Numbered from the stretch's first letter, positions 53,377 through 62,167 are shown. The stretch is 64,000 nucleotides of DNA from Capnocytophaga granulosa ATCC 51502 (GCF_000411115.1 NZ_KE150256.1:124001-188000); one strand, 5' to 3'. The notes: a model not told the origin generated them from the sequence alone. Numbers and translations are program-made.

Positions 53377-55068
53377 ATGGCAGACGATCAAAAGATTATC
53401 TTTTCCATGAATAAGGTCAGTAAGACCTATTCATCTACCAACAAACAGGTGCTTAAGGATATCTATCTGAGTTTCTTCTATGGGGCTAAGATTGGTATTC
53501 TGGGGCTTAATGGGGCGGGTAAGTCGTCCCTACTGAAGATCATCGCTGGGATAGACAAGAACTATCAGGGCGAAGTGGTCTTTGCCCCTGGCTATACAGT
53601 GGGTTACTTAGAGCAAGAACCCAAATTAGACGAGGAAAAAACGGTTATTGAGGTCGTTCGCGAGGGAGTAGCCGAGACGGTGAAGCTCTTGGACGAGTTC
53701 AACCATATCAATGACCTCTTTGGACTAGAGGAGAACTACTCCGATCCAGAGAAGATGCAAAAACTCATGGACAAGCAGGCGGAGTTACAAGACAGGATAG
53801 ATGCGCTGAATGCTTGGGAGCTTGACAATCAGCTGGAAGTAGCTATGGATGCCCTCCGTACTCCTGACCCTGATACCCCTATCAAGGTACTCTCAGGAGG
53901 AGAACGCCGCCGAGTAGCCCTCTGCCGTCTCCTATTGCAACAGCCCGATGTACTACTCTTGGACGAGCCTACCAACCACCTTGATGCCGAATCTGTCCTA
54001 TGGCTTGAGCAGCATCTCCAACAGTATGCAGGTACAGTGATTGCTGTCACCCACGACCGTTATTTCTTGGACAATGTAGCGGGCTGGATCTTAGAGCTTG
54101 ACCGTGGGGAGGGAATCCCATGGAAGGGCAACTACTCCTCTTGGCTGGATCAAAAGGCCAAACGCCTTGCCCAAGAGCAAAAAGCAGAAACTAAGCGACA
54201 AAAGGTACTCGAACGTGAGCTTGAGTGGGTACGACAAGGCGCCAAAGGGCGTCAAGCCAAACAGAAAGCGCGCTTGCAGAACTATGACCGCCTACTGAGT
54301 GAAGACCAAAAACAATTGGAGGAAAAGCTCGAAATCTATATCCCTAATGGGCCTCGCTTGGGTACCAATGTGATAGAGGCGCGCCATGTAAGCAAGGCTT
54401 TCGGTGATAAGCTCCTCTATGATGACCTGAACTTTGTCCTCCCACAAGCGGGTATCGTAGGGGTGATAGGCCCCAATGGTGCAGGGAAATCCACTATCTT
54501 CCGTATGATTATGGGAGAAGAAAAGCCCGATAGCGGGGAGTTCCTCGTAGGAGATACGGTAAAAATCGCCTATGTGGATCAGACTCATAAGAATATAGAC
54601 CCCGAAAAGAGCATTTGGGAAAACTTCTCCGACGGACAAGACCTCATTCTCATGGGCGGTCGCCAAGTGAACTCCCGTGCCTACCTGAGCCGCTTTAACT
54701 TCTCTGGTAGTGACCAAAACAAAAAGGTAGCCACCCTTTCTGGAGGAGAGCGCAACCGCCTGCATCTGGCCATGACTCTCAAGGAAGAAGGCAACGTGCT
54801 CCTCTTGGACGAGCCTACCAACGACCTGGATGTCAATACCCTACGTGCCTTAGAAGAAGGTTTGGAGAACTTCGCTGGTTGTGCGGTAGTGATCTCCCAC
54901 GACCGCTGGTTCTTAGACCGTATCTGTACTCATATCTTGGCCTTTGAGGGGGATTCTCAGGTGTATTTCTTCGAGGGCAGCTTCTCAGAATATGAGGAAA
55001 ACAAGAAAAAACGCCTCGGCAAGGAGGTTACTCCCACCCGTATCAAATACAAGAAACTCACCCGATAA
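53377..55068 (+). CDS. ettA: ABC-F protein, EttA-like translational throttle
   Basis: Soluble ATPase with two ABC domains and no membrane part; 563 residues. It binds the ribosomal E site. Walker A motifs are GLNGAGKSS (first) and GPNGAGKST (second), signature 'LSGGERRR' and 'LSGGERNR', Walker B 'LLLDEPTNHLD' and 'LLLDEPTNDLD'. The linker carries the 'EWVRQGAKGRQAKQKARLQNY' P-site interaction motif typical of EttA. Start ATG 53377 follows the -7 element at 53348. Confidence 0.94.
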   Translation: MADDQKIIFSMNKVSKTYSSTNKQVLKDIYLSFFYGAKIGILGLNGAGKSSLLKIIAGIDKNYQGEVVFAPGYTVGYLEQEPKLDEEKTVIEVVREGVAETVKLLDEFNHINDLFGLEENYSDPEKMQKLMDKQAELQDRIDALNAWELDNQLEVAMDALRTPDPDTPIKVLSGGERRRVALCRLLLQQPDVLLLDEPTNHLDAESVLWLEQHLQQYAGTVIAVTHDRYFLDNVAGWILELDRGEGIPWKGNYSSWLDQKAKRLAQEQKAETKRQKVLERELEWVRQGAKGRQAKQKARLQNYDRLLSEDQKQLEEKLEIYIPNGPRLGTNVIEARHVSKAFGDKLLYDDLNFVLPQAGIVGVIGPNGAGKSTIFRMIMGEEKPDSGEFLVGDTVKIAYVDQTHKNIDPEKSIWENFSDGQDLILMGGRQVNSRAYLSRFNFSGSDQNKKVATLSGGERNRLHLAMTLKEEGNVLLLDEPTNDLDVNTLRALEEGLENFAGCAVVISHDRWFLDRICTHILAFEGDSQVYFFEGSFSEYEENKKKRLGKEVTPTRIKYKKLTR

Positions 55069-55072
55069 AGTA

Positions 55073-55102
55073 AAAAGGTATCGCCCGAAAGCGATACCTT
55101 TT
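55073..55102. terminator. Bidirectional terminator after ettA
   Basis: Arms AAAAGGTATCGC (55073-55084) and GCGATACCTTTT (55091-55102) with a CCGAAA loop; also serves the convergent gene. Confidence 0.85.
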
Positions 55103-55134
55103 CTTGTCAAATAAAAAAAACAATAAACTCAATT

Positions 55135-56256
55135 TTAAAACTCTACTTTGATAATCACTACTCCATTAGCCCCTTTTTCCTTAAAGTCGGTAGTACGTGG
55201 AGCGCCTTTTTTGAAAACCGTAGTGGAAACGATTTTACTGATTTTGGCCAACTCACTCTGTGGGTAGTCCATCACATCTTTGTAATTGATAAGCACTAAC
55301 GGATAGGCCTCTGTGCGTTTTTGGTTTTTCTTGATATAGGCTTGATAGTCGCGTAGGGACTTCTTTATCTTGGTCTTTAGGTTTTCGTCCAAGAGTTTTT
55401 CTCCGCCTTGTAGCGCCTCAGTGGACGTACCGCTACCTGTTTCGGCCAACTCTGTATTTACCACACGCTGACCGGTACGGAACTCCTCGGATTTGCGTTT
55501 TCTCTCCTCCTCTTTTGCTTTTCTTTCGGCCTCTTTCTTAGCGTTGTACTCAGCTACCTCGCGGGCATACTTTTGTTTGGCTTCCTCTTCAGCTTTTTTC
55601 TTGGCCTCCTCTTCAGCCTTACGCTTTTCTGCCTCTTTCTGCAAAGCAAGTTTGCGTTCTAGCTCCGCCTTTTCTTTCTCTGCTTTTTCCTTTTCCAGGC
55701 GCGCTTTTTCCTTTTCATATTCTGCATTTTTCTTAGCTATAGCCTCTTTTTCCTTAGCTTTTTTCTCTGCTTTTTCCTTCTCTGCTTTTTGCTGAGCGGC
55801 AAGTACCTCCTCATAATTAGCATCAAAGATAGGTTTACCTTCTGCCTTTCCAAAGTTATAGTTGAAATAGAAGATAGGGCGGCTATCCTTGGTTGGTTTT
55901 CCTTTTCCGAAATAAGCACACCAAGATGGATTTATCCTAAGATAATAGCCCCAGCCGTCGAAATAGCGGGTATAAGTATAGTTTTTGAAGTCAAATAACT
56001 TAGTGGCAAGGTTGTAAGTACCTACCTTAAAAGTTGGGCTACTGGTTTCTATATATTTGATTTTGTTACTCTTATCCACTCCCAAGAAATAATCTACCTT
56101 ATTCACCGTTGTTTTTTCCTTTCTTAGGAAACCAAGGGGCGTTTCTAAGGTTTCGTTCAAGTGGTTATCCTTCCAAGAATCTTCCAACTTGGGTTGGGCA
56201 AAGCTAAAAAAAGCGGTACAGAAACACAGGGCTGTTAAAAAATACGATACTTTCAT
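55135..56256 (-). CDS. TolA-like coiled-coil secreted protein with plug-like C-terminus
   Basis: A 373-residue exported protein, signal peptide to FSFAQ. A long Lys/Glu/Ala-rich coiled coil lies at about 160-265 (repeats of KAEKEKAEKKAKEKE type), as in TolA. The last 50 residues read 'KGANGVVIIKVEF', the same motif that ends the plug of many TonB/SusC receptors. The function is unknown; a periplasmic linker is possible. A -7 element is at 56301-56308. Confidence 0.75.
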   Translation of the reverse strand: MKVSYFLTALCFCTAFFSFAQPKLEDSWKDNHLNETLETPLGFLRKEKTTVNKVDYFLGVDKSNKIKYIETSSPTFKVGTYNLATKLFDFKNYTYTRYFDGWGYYLRINPSWCAYFGKGKPTKDSRPIFYFNYNFGKAEGKPIFDANYEEVLAAQQKAEKEKAEKKAKEKEAIAKKNAEYEKEKARLEKEKAEKEKAELERKLALQKEAEKRKAEEEAKKKAEEEAKQKYAREVAEYNAKKEAERKAKEEERKRKSEEFRTGQRVVNTELAETGSGTSTEALQGGEKLLDENLKTKIKKSLRDYQAYIKKNQKRTEAYPLVLINYKDVMDYPQSELAKISKIVSTTVFKKGAPRTTDFKEKGANGVVIIKVEF

Positions 56257-56300
56257 TTGTCTAATAATATAAAATTTTTGATTAAAACTAATTGTGGGGG

Positions 56301-56308
56301 CAAATATA
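56301..56308 (-). promoter_or_regulatory. -7 promoter element for the coiled-coil protein
   Basis: Minus strand TG-TATATTTG, 45 bp before the start. Confidence 0.6.
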
Positions 56309-56357
56309 CAAAAAAAAGTAAAATAAAAAAACAAAAAAATCAAGAATTGGTCTCTTG

Positions 56358-56798
56358 TTACTTGTCCTTAAAATAGTTTTCTATATACTTTTTCAGTGGT
56401 TGTGGTTGCTGGGCAATATGTTCGTGAATATACTTTCTATCCTCTTCTATATCAGAACGGTACGGCACTATCTTAGGAAGATGTTCCTGCACACTGAGTC
56501 GTACCATACGAAGTTCTATATTTTCAGGTTCTTTCTCTATTGCGCTCTCTATGAGTGCTTTACCTTCTTTGAGAGACTGTCGGAGCCTACCCGATTGCTT
56601 GGCGTACATCATCAGGGCAGCCCCCTTATAAGCCTGCAAAAGGGGCGTATTTGTACTCACTCCTTGCATCAGTTGGTAGAACTGTGCTGTATGTTCTTTA
56701 GTAGAGGAAGCAGAAGTATAGGCCTTGCGTATCTCCTCCACTGATTGTCCATGTACAAAAAGTGGTATAAGGCAACACAACAAACAAAATCTTAGCAT
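56358..56798 (-). CDS. Secreted alpha-helical protein, unknown
   Basis: A 146-residue exported protein (signal peptide to VHGQ) with helical, TPR-like character. Similar unnamed proteins accompany FabZ-like and LolA genes in Flavobacteriia. It overlaps the preceding dehydratase gene by 7 bp, so it is the last gene of the operon from 59377. Confidence 0.7.
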   Translation of the reverse strand: MLRFCLLCCLIPLFVHGQSVEEIRKAYTSASSTKEHTAQFYQLMQGVSTNTPLLQAYKGAALMMYAKQSGRLRQSLKEGKALIESAIEKEPENIELRMVRLSVQEHLPKIVPYRSDIEEDRKYIHEHIAQQPQPLKKYIENYFKDK

Positions 56799-57157
56799 AT
56801 CTTATAGGTATTGGTTAGTTTTAGGGCTATGGTATCACCAAAGGAAGTAATATTCTTTACTACAATCGTCTCTGGTTGCTCTATAAGTTCCATCTGTAGG
56901 GAGAGTTCGCCCGCTGTATGAGGATTGATCAGGGTCATAAACTTCACTTGGGAGGTCTTACTCAAGAAAAGTTTCTTTTGAGTGATCTTTTCTGTGAGTT
57001 CCTTGATAATCTGGAGCATACACACCCCAGGAGTAATGGGATTACCAGGGAAATGACCTGCAAAAATCGGGTGAGCAGGATTGAGAGTAATACGACAAAT
57101 GTATTTCCCCTCGCCCTGAGGTGCTATCTGGTTGAGTGTATAAAAGTCGTCTAACAT
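56792..57157 (-). CDS. FabZ-like hot-dog 3-hydroxyacyl-ACP dehydratase
   Basis: A 121-residue hot-dog protein. The active-site motif 'HPIFAGHFPGNPITPGVCMLQ' contains the catalytic His of FabZ. Length is shorter than FabZ (about 150), as in flexirubin and aryl-polyene loci. Its neighbours LolA and a lipoprotein support a special lipid pathway rather than general fatty acid synthesis. Confidence 0.85.
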   Translation of the reverse strand: MLDDFYTLNQIAPQGEGKYICRITLNPAHPIFAGHFPGNPITPGVCMLQIIKELTEKITQKKLFLSKTSQVKFMTLINPHTAGELSLQMELIEQPETIVVKNITSFGDTIALKLTNTYKIC

Positions 57158-57170
57158 AAGGTATTTATTT

Positions 57171-57779
57171 TTAAGGCAATACGTCCAAAGTCATCTTCAC
57201 AGGCAAGGTGTGATGCTCGATTACGATCTGTGAGAGTTCGCCCGTCTGCCTATAGTGAGCGGTAAAAGTAGTATAGGGTTTTGACTTTTTTGTATTGAGT
57301 TGCTGATATATTTTTTTATTTTGATTTTCAAACAGATACACCTTTCTTTTTCCCTCTGTTACTACATAAGCTACCTCTTGATTATGGATATATTTGTCCC
57401 CATACCTATCTGCTTCCAATAAATCCTCAAAATCCCGCTGGAGGAGCTTAATAAGTGGCTTCCTATCCAAAGGATCGGCTATATATTCCACTCGCCAGCC
57501 TTCTCCTCTTTTATAATAGAATTTTAAAAGTGTATTACCAAAATCGGTAGTTAGGGCAACTATATGAAAGTAAGTAGCGGTTTTTATGGCCAACACCCCA
57601 TTGAAGCTATGTCCATAGGCCTCAATAGTAGCTCTTAGCTGGTATTCGCCTATGCCAAAATAGGGATTGGCTATATACTCCCCTGTCTTTTCCTTCTGGT
57701 AAGTATCAGGCAAGCGGTAGGAAGTGCCACAACTGAGGCATAGGAAAAAGATACTATAGTGTAAAAGCCGCTTCATCAA
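57171..57779 (-). CDS. Lipoprotein with LolA/LolB-type character
   Basis: A 202-residue lipoprotein, signal peptide ending LCLSC (or starting at Met2, 57776). It has alternating beta strands and 'VEYIADPLDRKPLIKLLQRDFEDLLEA', a pattern of DUF3261-like lipoproteins found next to LolA in aryl-polyene clusters. The family assignment is tentative. It overlaps the LolA gene by 26 bp. Confidence 0.65.
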   Translation of the reverse strand: MMKRLLHYSIFFLCLSCGTSYRLPDTYQKEKTGEYIANPYFGIGEYQLRATIEAYGHSFNGVLAIKTATYFHIVALTTDFGNTLLKFYYKRGEGWRVEYIADPLDRKPLIKLLQRDFEDLLEADRYGDKYIHNQEVAYVVTEGKRKVYLFENQNKKIYQQLNTKKSKPYTTFTAHYRQTGELSQIVIEHHTLPVKMTLDVLP

Positions 57780-58371
57780 TAGGGGTATTGAGTTGTTGGT
57801 GTGTAAAAGTGATTTCGGTATAGTCGTCGGTAGGTTCTATGAGCTTGACACGCCCTACAGTGGCATCAGGGGAGAAAAACAAATGTATTTCCTTAATGTA
57901 CTTGAGCAAGGTCTTGTCCTTGGGCCGCAGTTGCGCCTTGGTATCTTTCCCTTCACTATATAAGGTGACAGCAAACTCTTTTTGGTCAAACATATTGCCA
58001 CTTACCGTGCTTACAATCAGGCTATTAATCTTTTTGAAAATCTTATTATCCGCCTTCATTTGGGAAACCTTCCCCGCATCATTGACCTTGATTTGATCCT
58101 TTTGAAAGACAATCTGATACTGATAGGGGGTTGTATATTGCCAATTAAGCCTATCAGGAGCCGAAAAAAACATCTTCCCTTTGGTTTCTATATCGTTGGA
58201 CATAAACTCCAAATGCTTCTTTTGAGTGAAAGCCGCTTGCATGGTCTTGATTGTCTTATTTTTTGCCATCACCTTCTCCTTGAAAGCCGTAGCTTGTGTC
58301 TGGGAAAGTGGTTGCTGCCCCCACAACACTGTAGAGACTAGTAGGAACAAAAGAAAGTATATCGCTCTCAT
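57754..58371 (-). CDS. LolA-like outer-membrane lipoprotein carrier
   Basis: A 205-residue periplasmic carrier with signal peptide to LWGQ. The LolA fold is visible: 'FTQKKHLEFMSNDIETKGKMFFSAPDRLNWQYTTPYQYQIVF', 'GKVSQMKAD' and 'IHLFFSPDATVGRVKLIEPTDDYTEITF'. In flexirubin or aryl-polyene loci such proteins may carry the lipid product rather than lipoproteins. Start 58371 fits the signal peptide; it is 31 bp after the MetX gene. Confidence 0.88.
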   Translation of the reverse strand: MRAIYFLLFLLVSTVLWGQQPLSQTQATAFKEKVMAKNKTIKTMQAAFTQKKHLEFMSNDIETKGKMFFSAPDRLNWQYTTPYQYQIVFQKDQIKVNDAGKVSQMKADNKIFKKINSLIVSTVSGNMFDQKEFAVTLYSEGKDTKAQLRPKDKTLLKYIKEIHLFFSPDATVGRVKLIEPTDDYTEITFTHQQLNTPIDEAAFTL

Positions 58372-58402
58372 AAATAGTTTTTTGTAGATCCTCTTGCAAT
58401 AA

Positions 58403-59377
58403 CTATGCCACAACGTCACCAAGACAAGGGCGAATAAAGCTATCTAGCTGGTCAAACTCTATCAAAAAGGCATCATGCCCATGTATGGAGTGTATCTCAT
58501 GGTAAGTTACTTCCTTACCCATTTGCTTTAAAGCTTGGTAAGTAAGCCTATTTTCCTGAGGTACAAAATACAAATCGGTATCAGTGGCTATGATATGTAT
58601 CTGGGTCGTTACAGGTACCATTACCTGCTCAAATCCTCCCCTATCTTTGCAAATGTCTATCGTTTTAACCAACTGATTCATTAGCTTATAAGCCTCAAGG
58701 GTAAATCGGTTTTGGAGTTTCTCTCCGTGATGGAGCAGCCAAGTTTCCGTATTGAAGAGGTTGCGTTCTATATTGACACTACGGTCAAATTTTTCCTTAA
58801 GCGAAGCAGGAGTTCGATAGCAGAGCATAGCGTGCATACGGGCATCGTGCAAGGGATTGTTGCCCTCCAAGAGTCGTTCTTGGACAAGACAGTTGGCTAT
58901 TACCCAGTCCGTGGTTTTCCAGTCGGTAGCCACCGCAAAGAAGTGGGTTATATATTGGGGTGCCAAGGCCAGCATCTCCCAAGCAATACCGCCCCCTAAG
59001 GAACTCCCCGAAAGGATATCCACATGCTCCACTCCCAGTTGTTGCAAGCCCAAGAGGAAGATCCGCGCCACATCGCGGGCTGTCCATAGCTTATAGTCAG
59101 CAATCAGCGCCCCATTGCGATAGCCATTACCAGGGATATTAAAGCAAATCACCGTATGGGTAAGCGTATCAAAAGGCTTCCCCTCCCCTACCGTTTGGTT
59201 CCACCAGCCCTCCTTACCGATGACCTGAGAGTTTCCTGTAAGGGCATGATTCACTACAATTACAGGAGCCTCCCCCAAAGGCTGCCCAAAAAGTTGATAG
59301 GTCAGTTCCAAGCAAGGATATTCTTTCCCCAATAGGGTAGTAAAGTTATTGATTTCTATACACTTAAGTTCGTCCAT
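58403..59377 (-). CDS. metX: Homoserine O-acetyltransferase family alpha/beta hydrolase
   Basis: A 324-residue enzyme of the MetX family that acetylates homoserine for methionine synthesis. The nucleophile elbow is 'SGSSLGGG' and the C-terminal 'HSIHGHDAFLIEFDQLD' contains the catalytic His/Asp. 'VNHALTGNSQV' and 'GNGYRNGALIAD' are typical. It lies at the 5' end of the operon on the minus strand. Confidence 0.88.
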   Translation of the reverse strand: MDELKCIEINNFTTLLGKEYPCLELTYQLFGQPLGEAPVIVVNHALTGNSQVIGKEGWWNQTVGEGKPFDTLTHTVICFNIPGNGYRNGALIADYKLWTARDVARIFLLGLQQLGVEHVDILSGSSLGGGIAWEMLALAPQYITHFFAVATDWKTTDWVIANCLVQERLLEGNNPLHDARMHAMLCYRTPASLKEKFDRSVNIERNLFNTETWLLHHGEKLQNRFTLEAYKLMNQLVKTIDICKDRGGFEQVMVPVTTQIHIIATDTDLYFVPQENRLTYQALKQMGKEVTYHEIHSIHGHDAFLIEFDQLDSFIRPCLGDVVA

Positions 59378-59513
59378 AGTACTATCTTCTGTCTTTGCGA
59401 GAAGTATATTATACTTCTTTTTATATTTGAGCGCAAAATTAGGTTTTTATAAGGAGATAAACAAATTTTTATAGTTTTAAATCGGGTGTCAAAAAATGAT
59501 ATTTTACTTACCT

Positions 59514-59521
59514 TATCTTTG
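59514..59521 (+). promoter_or_regulatory. -7 promoter element for the gene at 59540
   Basis: TATCTTTG, 18 bp before the ATG at 59540. It lies inside the longer frame from 59486 and excludes it. Confidence 0.6.
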
Positions 59522-59539
59522 CCGAAAAACATTGAGCTT

Positions 59540-60016
59540 ATGAAACCCTTATTACATTTAGATATGTTCAGCACCCCTAACCGACTTCTTGATGATCTCA
59601 TAAAAGAAAGTTTAGAGGCAAGGCTTTCCTCCTTAGAACGGCTTCTTAAGGAGGCACAACTACCCATCATCAGGATAACTTGCTACAAATACAATCGATT
59701 GGAAGCCAATTGTCTTATTGCTCTAAGCCAAACTCTTGATTTATTTCTCTATACCCACATAAGAAAAGTACTTGAACGAAAAGCCATGATAATAAGTTTT
59801 CCTCCTTCCGCTACCGATATCCGAGAGATGTTTGTCCGATTACGTCATATTCACTTTCCTCCTAACTATGAAAATAGTGTGCAAGAAACACTTTACCAAC
59901 CCCGAGAAGGAAATGTCTTTATCCGTAAAAGTACTTCTATAGTAAATGCCACGCTACTAACTCCCTCGTATGTTGAGGAAGAACTCCAAAGAATCGCCTC
60001 AAATTTCGATAAATAA
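59540..60016 (+). CDS. Unknown soluble protein ending at a MITE-like element
   Basis: A 158-residue protein, largely alpha-helical, with no signal peptide or membrane helix. No family recognised. Its TAA stop codon (60014-60016) is the first three bases of the MITE-like element's terminal repeat, so the original C-terminus may have been replaced. Confidence 0.7.
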   Translation: MKPLLHLDMFSTPNRLLDDLIKESLEARLSSLERLLKEAQLPIIRITCYKYNRLEANCLIALSQTLDLFLYTHIRKVLERKAMIISFPPSATDIREMFVRLRHIHFPPNYENSVQETLYQPREGNVFIRKSTSIVNATLLTPSYVEEELQRIASNFDK

Positions 60017-60245
60017 CGTGAGTTCGATATAACGAAAGCTCCCACAGATTTTCACGGATTTCACAGATTTTCTATATTTGTGTAATTGTGCTGTTGCGAT
60101 TTACACAGATTTTTATAAGGCCTTTGGCCTTATTTATCCGTGGAAATTAAAGAGTTATACTTAGTTGTTGTGTTATTCTCTCTGTGAAAATCCGTGGAAT
60201 CTGTGGGAGAAGAAATATAATTTTGCTTATGTCGAACTCACGTTA
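60014..60245. mobile_element. 232-bp MITE-like nested palindromic element
   Basis: Outer ends TAACGTGAGTTCGATATAA (60014) and TTTTGCTTATGTCGAACTCA...CGTTA (60221-60245) are inverted repeats shared with the copies at 26094 and 37065. Inside is a second inverted pair (60039-60067 and 60181-60209) of CACAGATT/CACGGATT units, and at the centre a perfect 8-bp palindrome (60115-60133). No ORF. The stretch to 60317 has no gene. Confidence 0.85.
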
Positions 60246-60317
60246 AATAAAAAAATCCAAAAAACATTTGGTTATATCAATTATTTATCGTTACTTTGCA
60301 GCTCAAAGTACTTTCTT

Positions 60318-60941
60318 ATGGAAGAGCATAAATACTTAGATGATCTGAAGGAAATACGCCAGATGATGCGTCGCTCCACCCAATTTCTCTCCTTGAGCGG
60401 ACTCTCTGGGGTATTGGCAGGAGTGTATGCACTTATTGGGGCTGGTTCTGCTTTTAAGATTTTGGAAGCACACCACCTGCAGGAGTCTTATGTGATTTTG
60501 GAGAGCTACACCTTTAAGAAATTGATAGCGATTGCCTTGGGGGTACTTATCGCTTCCATAGTTACCGCTTATTTGTTTTCCGCCTACAAGGCCAAACGCA
60601 ATGGGGAAACTCTGGTCAATACCACTTCCAAGCGTGCCTTATATAACTTTGCTCTTCCGCTGCTCACTGGAGGCGTACTCTGTGTGCTGCTTCTAAGGAA
60701 TGGCCATTATGGTTTGCTTGCTCCTATGACCCTGATATTCTATGGATTGGCGTGCGTGAATGTAAGCAAATACACCTTTGGTGATGTGCATTACCTTGGG
60801 ATTACTGAAATCGTATTAGGTTTATTAGCTGCATATTTCCCTGGTTATGGACTTTTGTTCTGGACTTTAGGTTTTGGCCTATGCCATATCCTTTATGGAG
60901 GTATTATGCACTTCAAATACGAACGCAATAGAAAGAAATAA
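60318..60941 (+). CDS. Multi-pass membrane protein, CreD-group partner
   Basis: A 207-residue integral membrane protein with about five or six helices ('LSGLSGVLAGVYALIGAG', 'LIAIALGVLIASIVTAYLFSAY', 'FALPLLTGGVLCVLLL', 'GLLAPMTLIFYGLACV', 'GITEIVLGLLAAYFPGYGLLFWTLGFGLCHILYGGIM'). The N-terminal 'MEEHKYLDDLKEIRQMMRRSTQF' is typical of a family found next to a winged-helix regulator and CreD in Flavobacteriia. Confidence 0.8.
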   Translation: MEEHKYLDDLKEIRQMMRRSTQFLSLSGLSGVLAGVYALIGAGSAFKILEAHHLQESYVILESYTFKKLIAIALGVLIASIVTAYLFSAYKAKRNGETLVNTTSKRALYNFALPLLTGGVLCVLLLRNGHYGLLAPMTLIFYGLACVNVSKYTFGDVHYLGITEIVLGLLAAYFPGYGLLFWTLGFGLCHILYGGIMHFKYERNRKK

Positions 60942-60945
60942 AGTA

Positions 60946-61695
60946 ATGACAGAAGTTTTAAAGCGCTATATTGATGCTTCTAATGCTTTTCGCAAAGCAA
61001 CAGACTATCATGAAGGAGCAATAGCTCTTTATGACTTGTTGTATGACTTGCAAGCCAAAGAAGAACGCACCTTAGAAGAGGAACGTATCCTTACTGATAC
61101 TTACTCTTTACTAGGATACCATCTATCGGCTTATGAGACTCTCTTACGCATTGCTGACCCTACCAATTATAAGGAGAAAAGCAAGTTAGTCGTCTTGGAA
61201 GACAAAGCAAAATCACACAAAGATACTTTTTGTATCAAGGATATTCGCAAATTGAGAGTCAAACGAGCACAAAAACCTTTTAAGAAAGAGGATTTTGTTA
61301 TAAAAGAAAAAACAACTTTCGGACATCAGTATAAGATACAGCGTGAAAAAATACTCATTTTCAATAAAGAGTTAGAAGGTAACAGATTTGAGTTATTTAT
61401 TCATTCCAAAATTACCTTTGAAGAATGTTTTTCGAAAATAAAAGAATACTTAGAGTGGTTCGCTACCGCTAAAGAAGTTATTATCAATAGCTTTAACTAT
61501 GAATTTAAAGACTATGATGTTTTCCCTAAAGCTGACGATAATTGGTATGACACCCTAGAAGTATATCGTATGAGAGTAGAAGTAGGGGAAAAAGGCATCT
61601 TTGCCAATGTGGAAGCAGCTGATATTTACACTGACCACTTGCTAATAATAGAATTTGAAGAAAAAGAAATCACCCATATGTGGTTAGACGGATAA
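60946..61695 (+). CDS. Hypothetical protein inserted in the CreD group
   Basis: A 249-residue soluble protein. The N-terminal half is helical and charged; the C-terminal half has 'EVIINSFNYEFKDYDVFPKADDNWYDTLEVYRMRVEV' and ends 'HLLIIEFEEKEITHMWLDG', with the look of immunity-type or small accessory proteins. I cannot name the family. It starts 4 bp after the membrane protein gene and is AT-rich, which fits an insertion into an older operon. Confidence 0.65.
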   Translation: MTEVLKRYIDASNAFRKATDYHEGAIALYDLLYDLQAKEERTLEEERILTDTYSLLGYHLSAYETLLRIADPTNYKEKSKLVVLEDKAKSHKDTFCIKDIRKLRVKRAQKPFKKEDFVIKEKTTFGHQYKIQREKILIFNKELEGNRFELFIHSKITFEECFSKIKEYLEWFATAKEVIINSFNYEFKDYDVFPKADDNWYDTLEVYRMRVEVGEKGIFANVEAADIYTDHLLIIEFEEKEITHMWLDG

Positions 61696-61705
61696 TTGAG
61701 ACATT

Positions 61706-62014
61706 TTGAAAACGCTTTTAGCACATATCAATAAAGCCTTTGACCATCGTATTCGCTTGGCAATCATGTCAGTACTGATGGTCAATGAAAGTGCCGACTT
61801 TAACACCCTCAAGGAACTCTTGGGCGTTACAGACGGCAACTTGGCCAGCCATACCCGTGCTCTTGAGAATGAGGAGTATATCACCGTGGAGAAGACTTTT
61901 ATCGGTCGCAAAACCAATACCCGTTACAAAGCCACTGCCAAAGGCCGCCAAGCCTTCCAAGAACACTTAGAAGCCCTTGAGAAAATCATTGTAGTGACCA
62001 GTGATAGTGACTAA
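61706..62014 (+). CDS. Winged-helix transcriptional regulator of the CreD group
   Basis: A 102-residue winged-helix DNA-binding protein: 'FDHRIRLAIMSVLMVNESADFNTLKELLGVTDGNLASHTRALENEEYITVEKTFIGRKTNTRYKATAKGRQAF'. It starts with TTG at 61706 (no ATG in frame upstream), and the conserved N-terminus 'LLAHINKAFDHRIRL' follows at once. It probably controls this gene group; the signal is unknown. Confidence 0.88.
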   Translation: MKTLLAHINKAFDHRIRLAIMSVLMVNESADFNTLKELLGVTDGNLASHTRALENEEYITVEKTFIGRKTNTRYKATAKGRQAFQEHLEALEKIIVVTSDSD

Positions 62015-62087
62015 CGACGAGTGATTAGTGACGAACTGCTCCTATTATTTTTTTAGGTTTTTACTTTGAAATACAAAGCGCTTTTTA

Positions 62088-62167
62088 ATAACGACTAACG
62101 ACTAACGACTAACGACTAACGACTAATGACTAATGACTAATGACTAATGACTAATGACTAATGACTT
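62088..62167. repeat. Tandem TAACGAC/TAATGAC array between regulator and creD
   Basis: About five TAACGAC units followed by six TAATGAC units, 7 bp each, in the leader of creD. Related to the array at 50631. Confidence 0.85.

Noticed and set aside
55493..55795. Ser/Ala/Phe-rich plus-strand ORF
   Set aside because: Mirror of the Lys/Glu coiled coil on the other strand.
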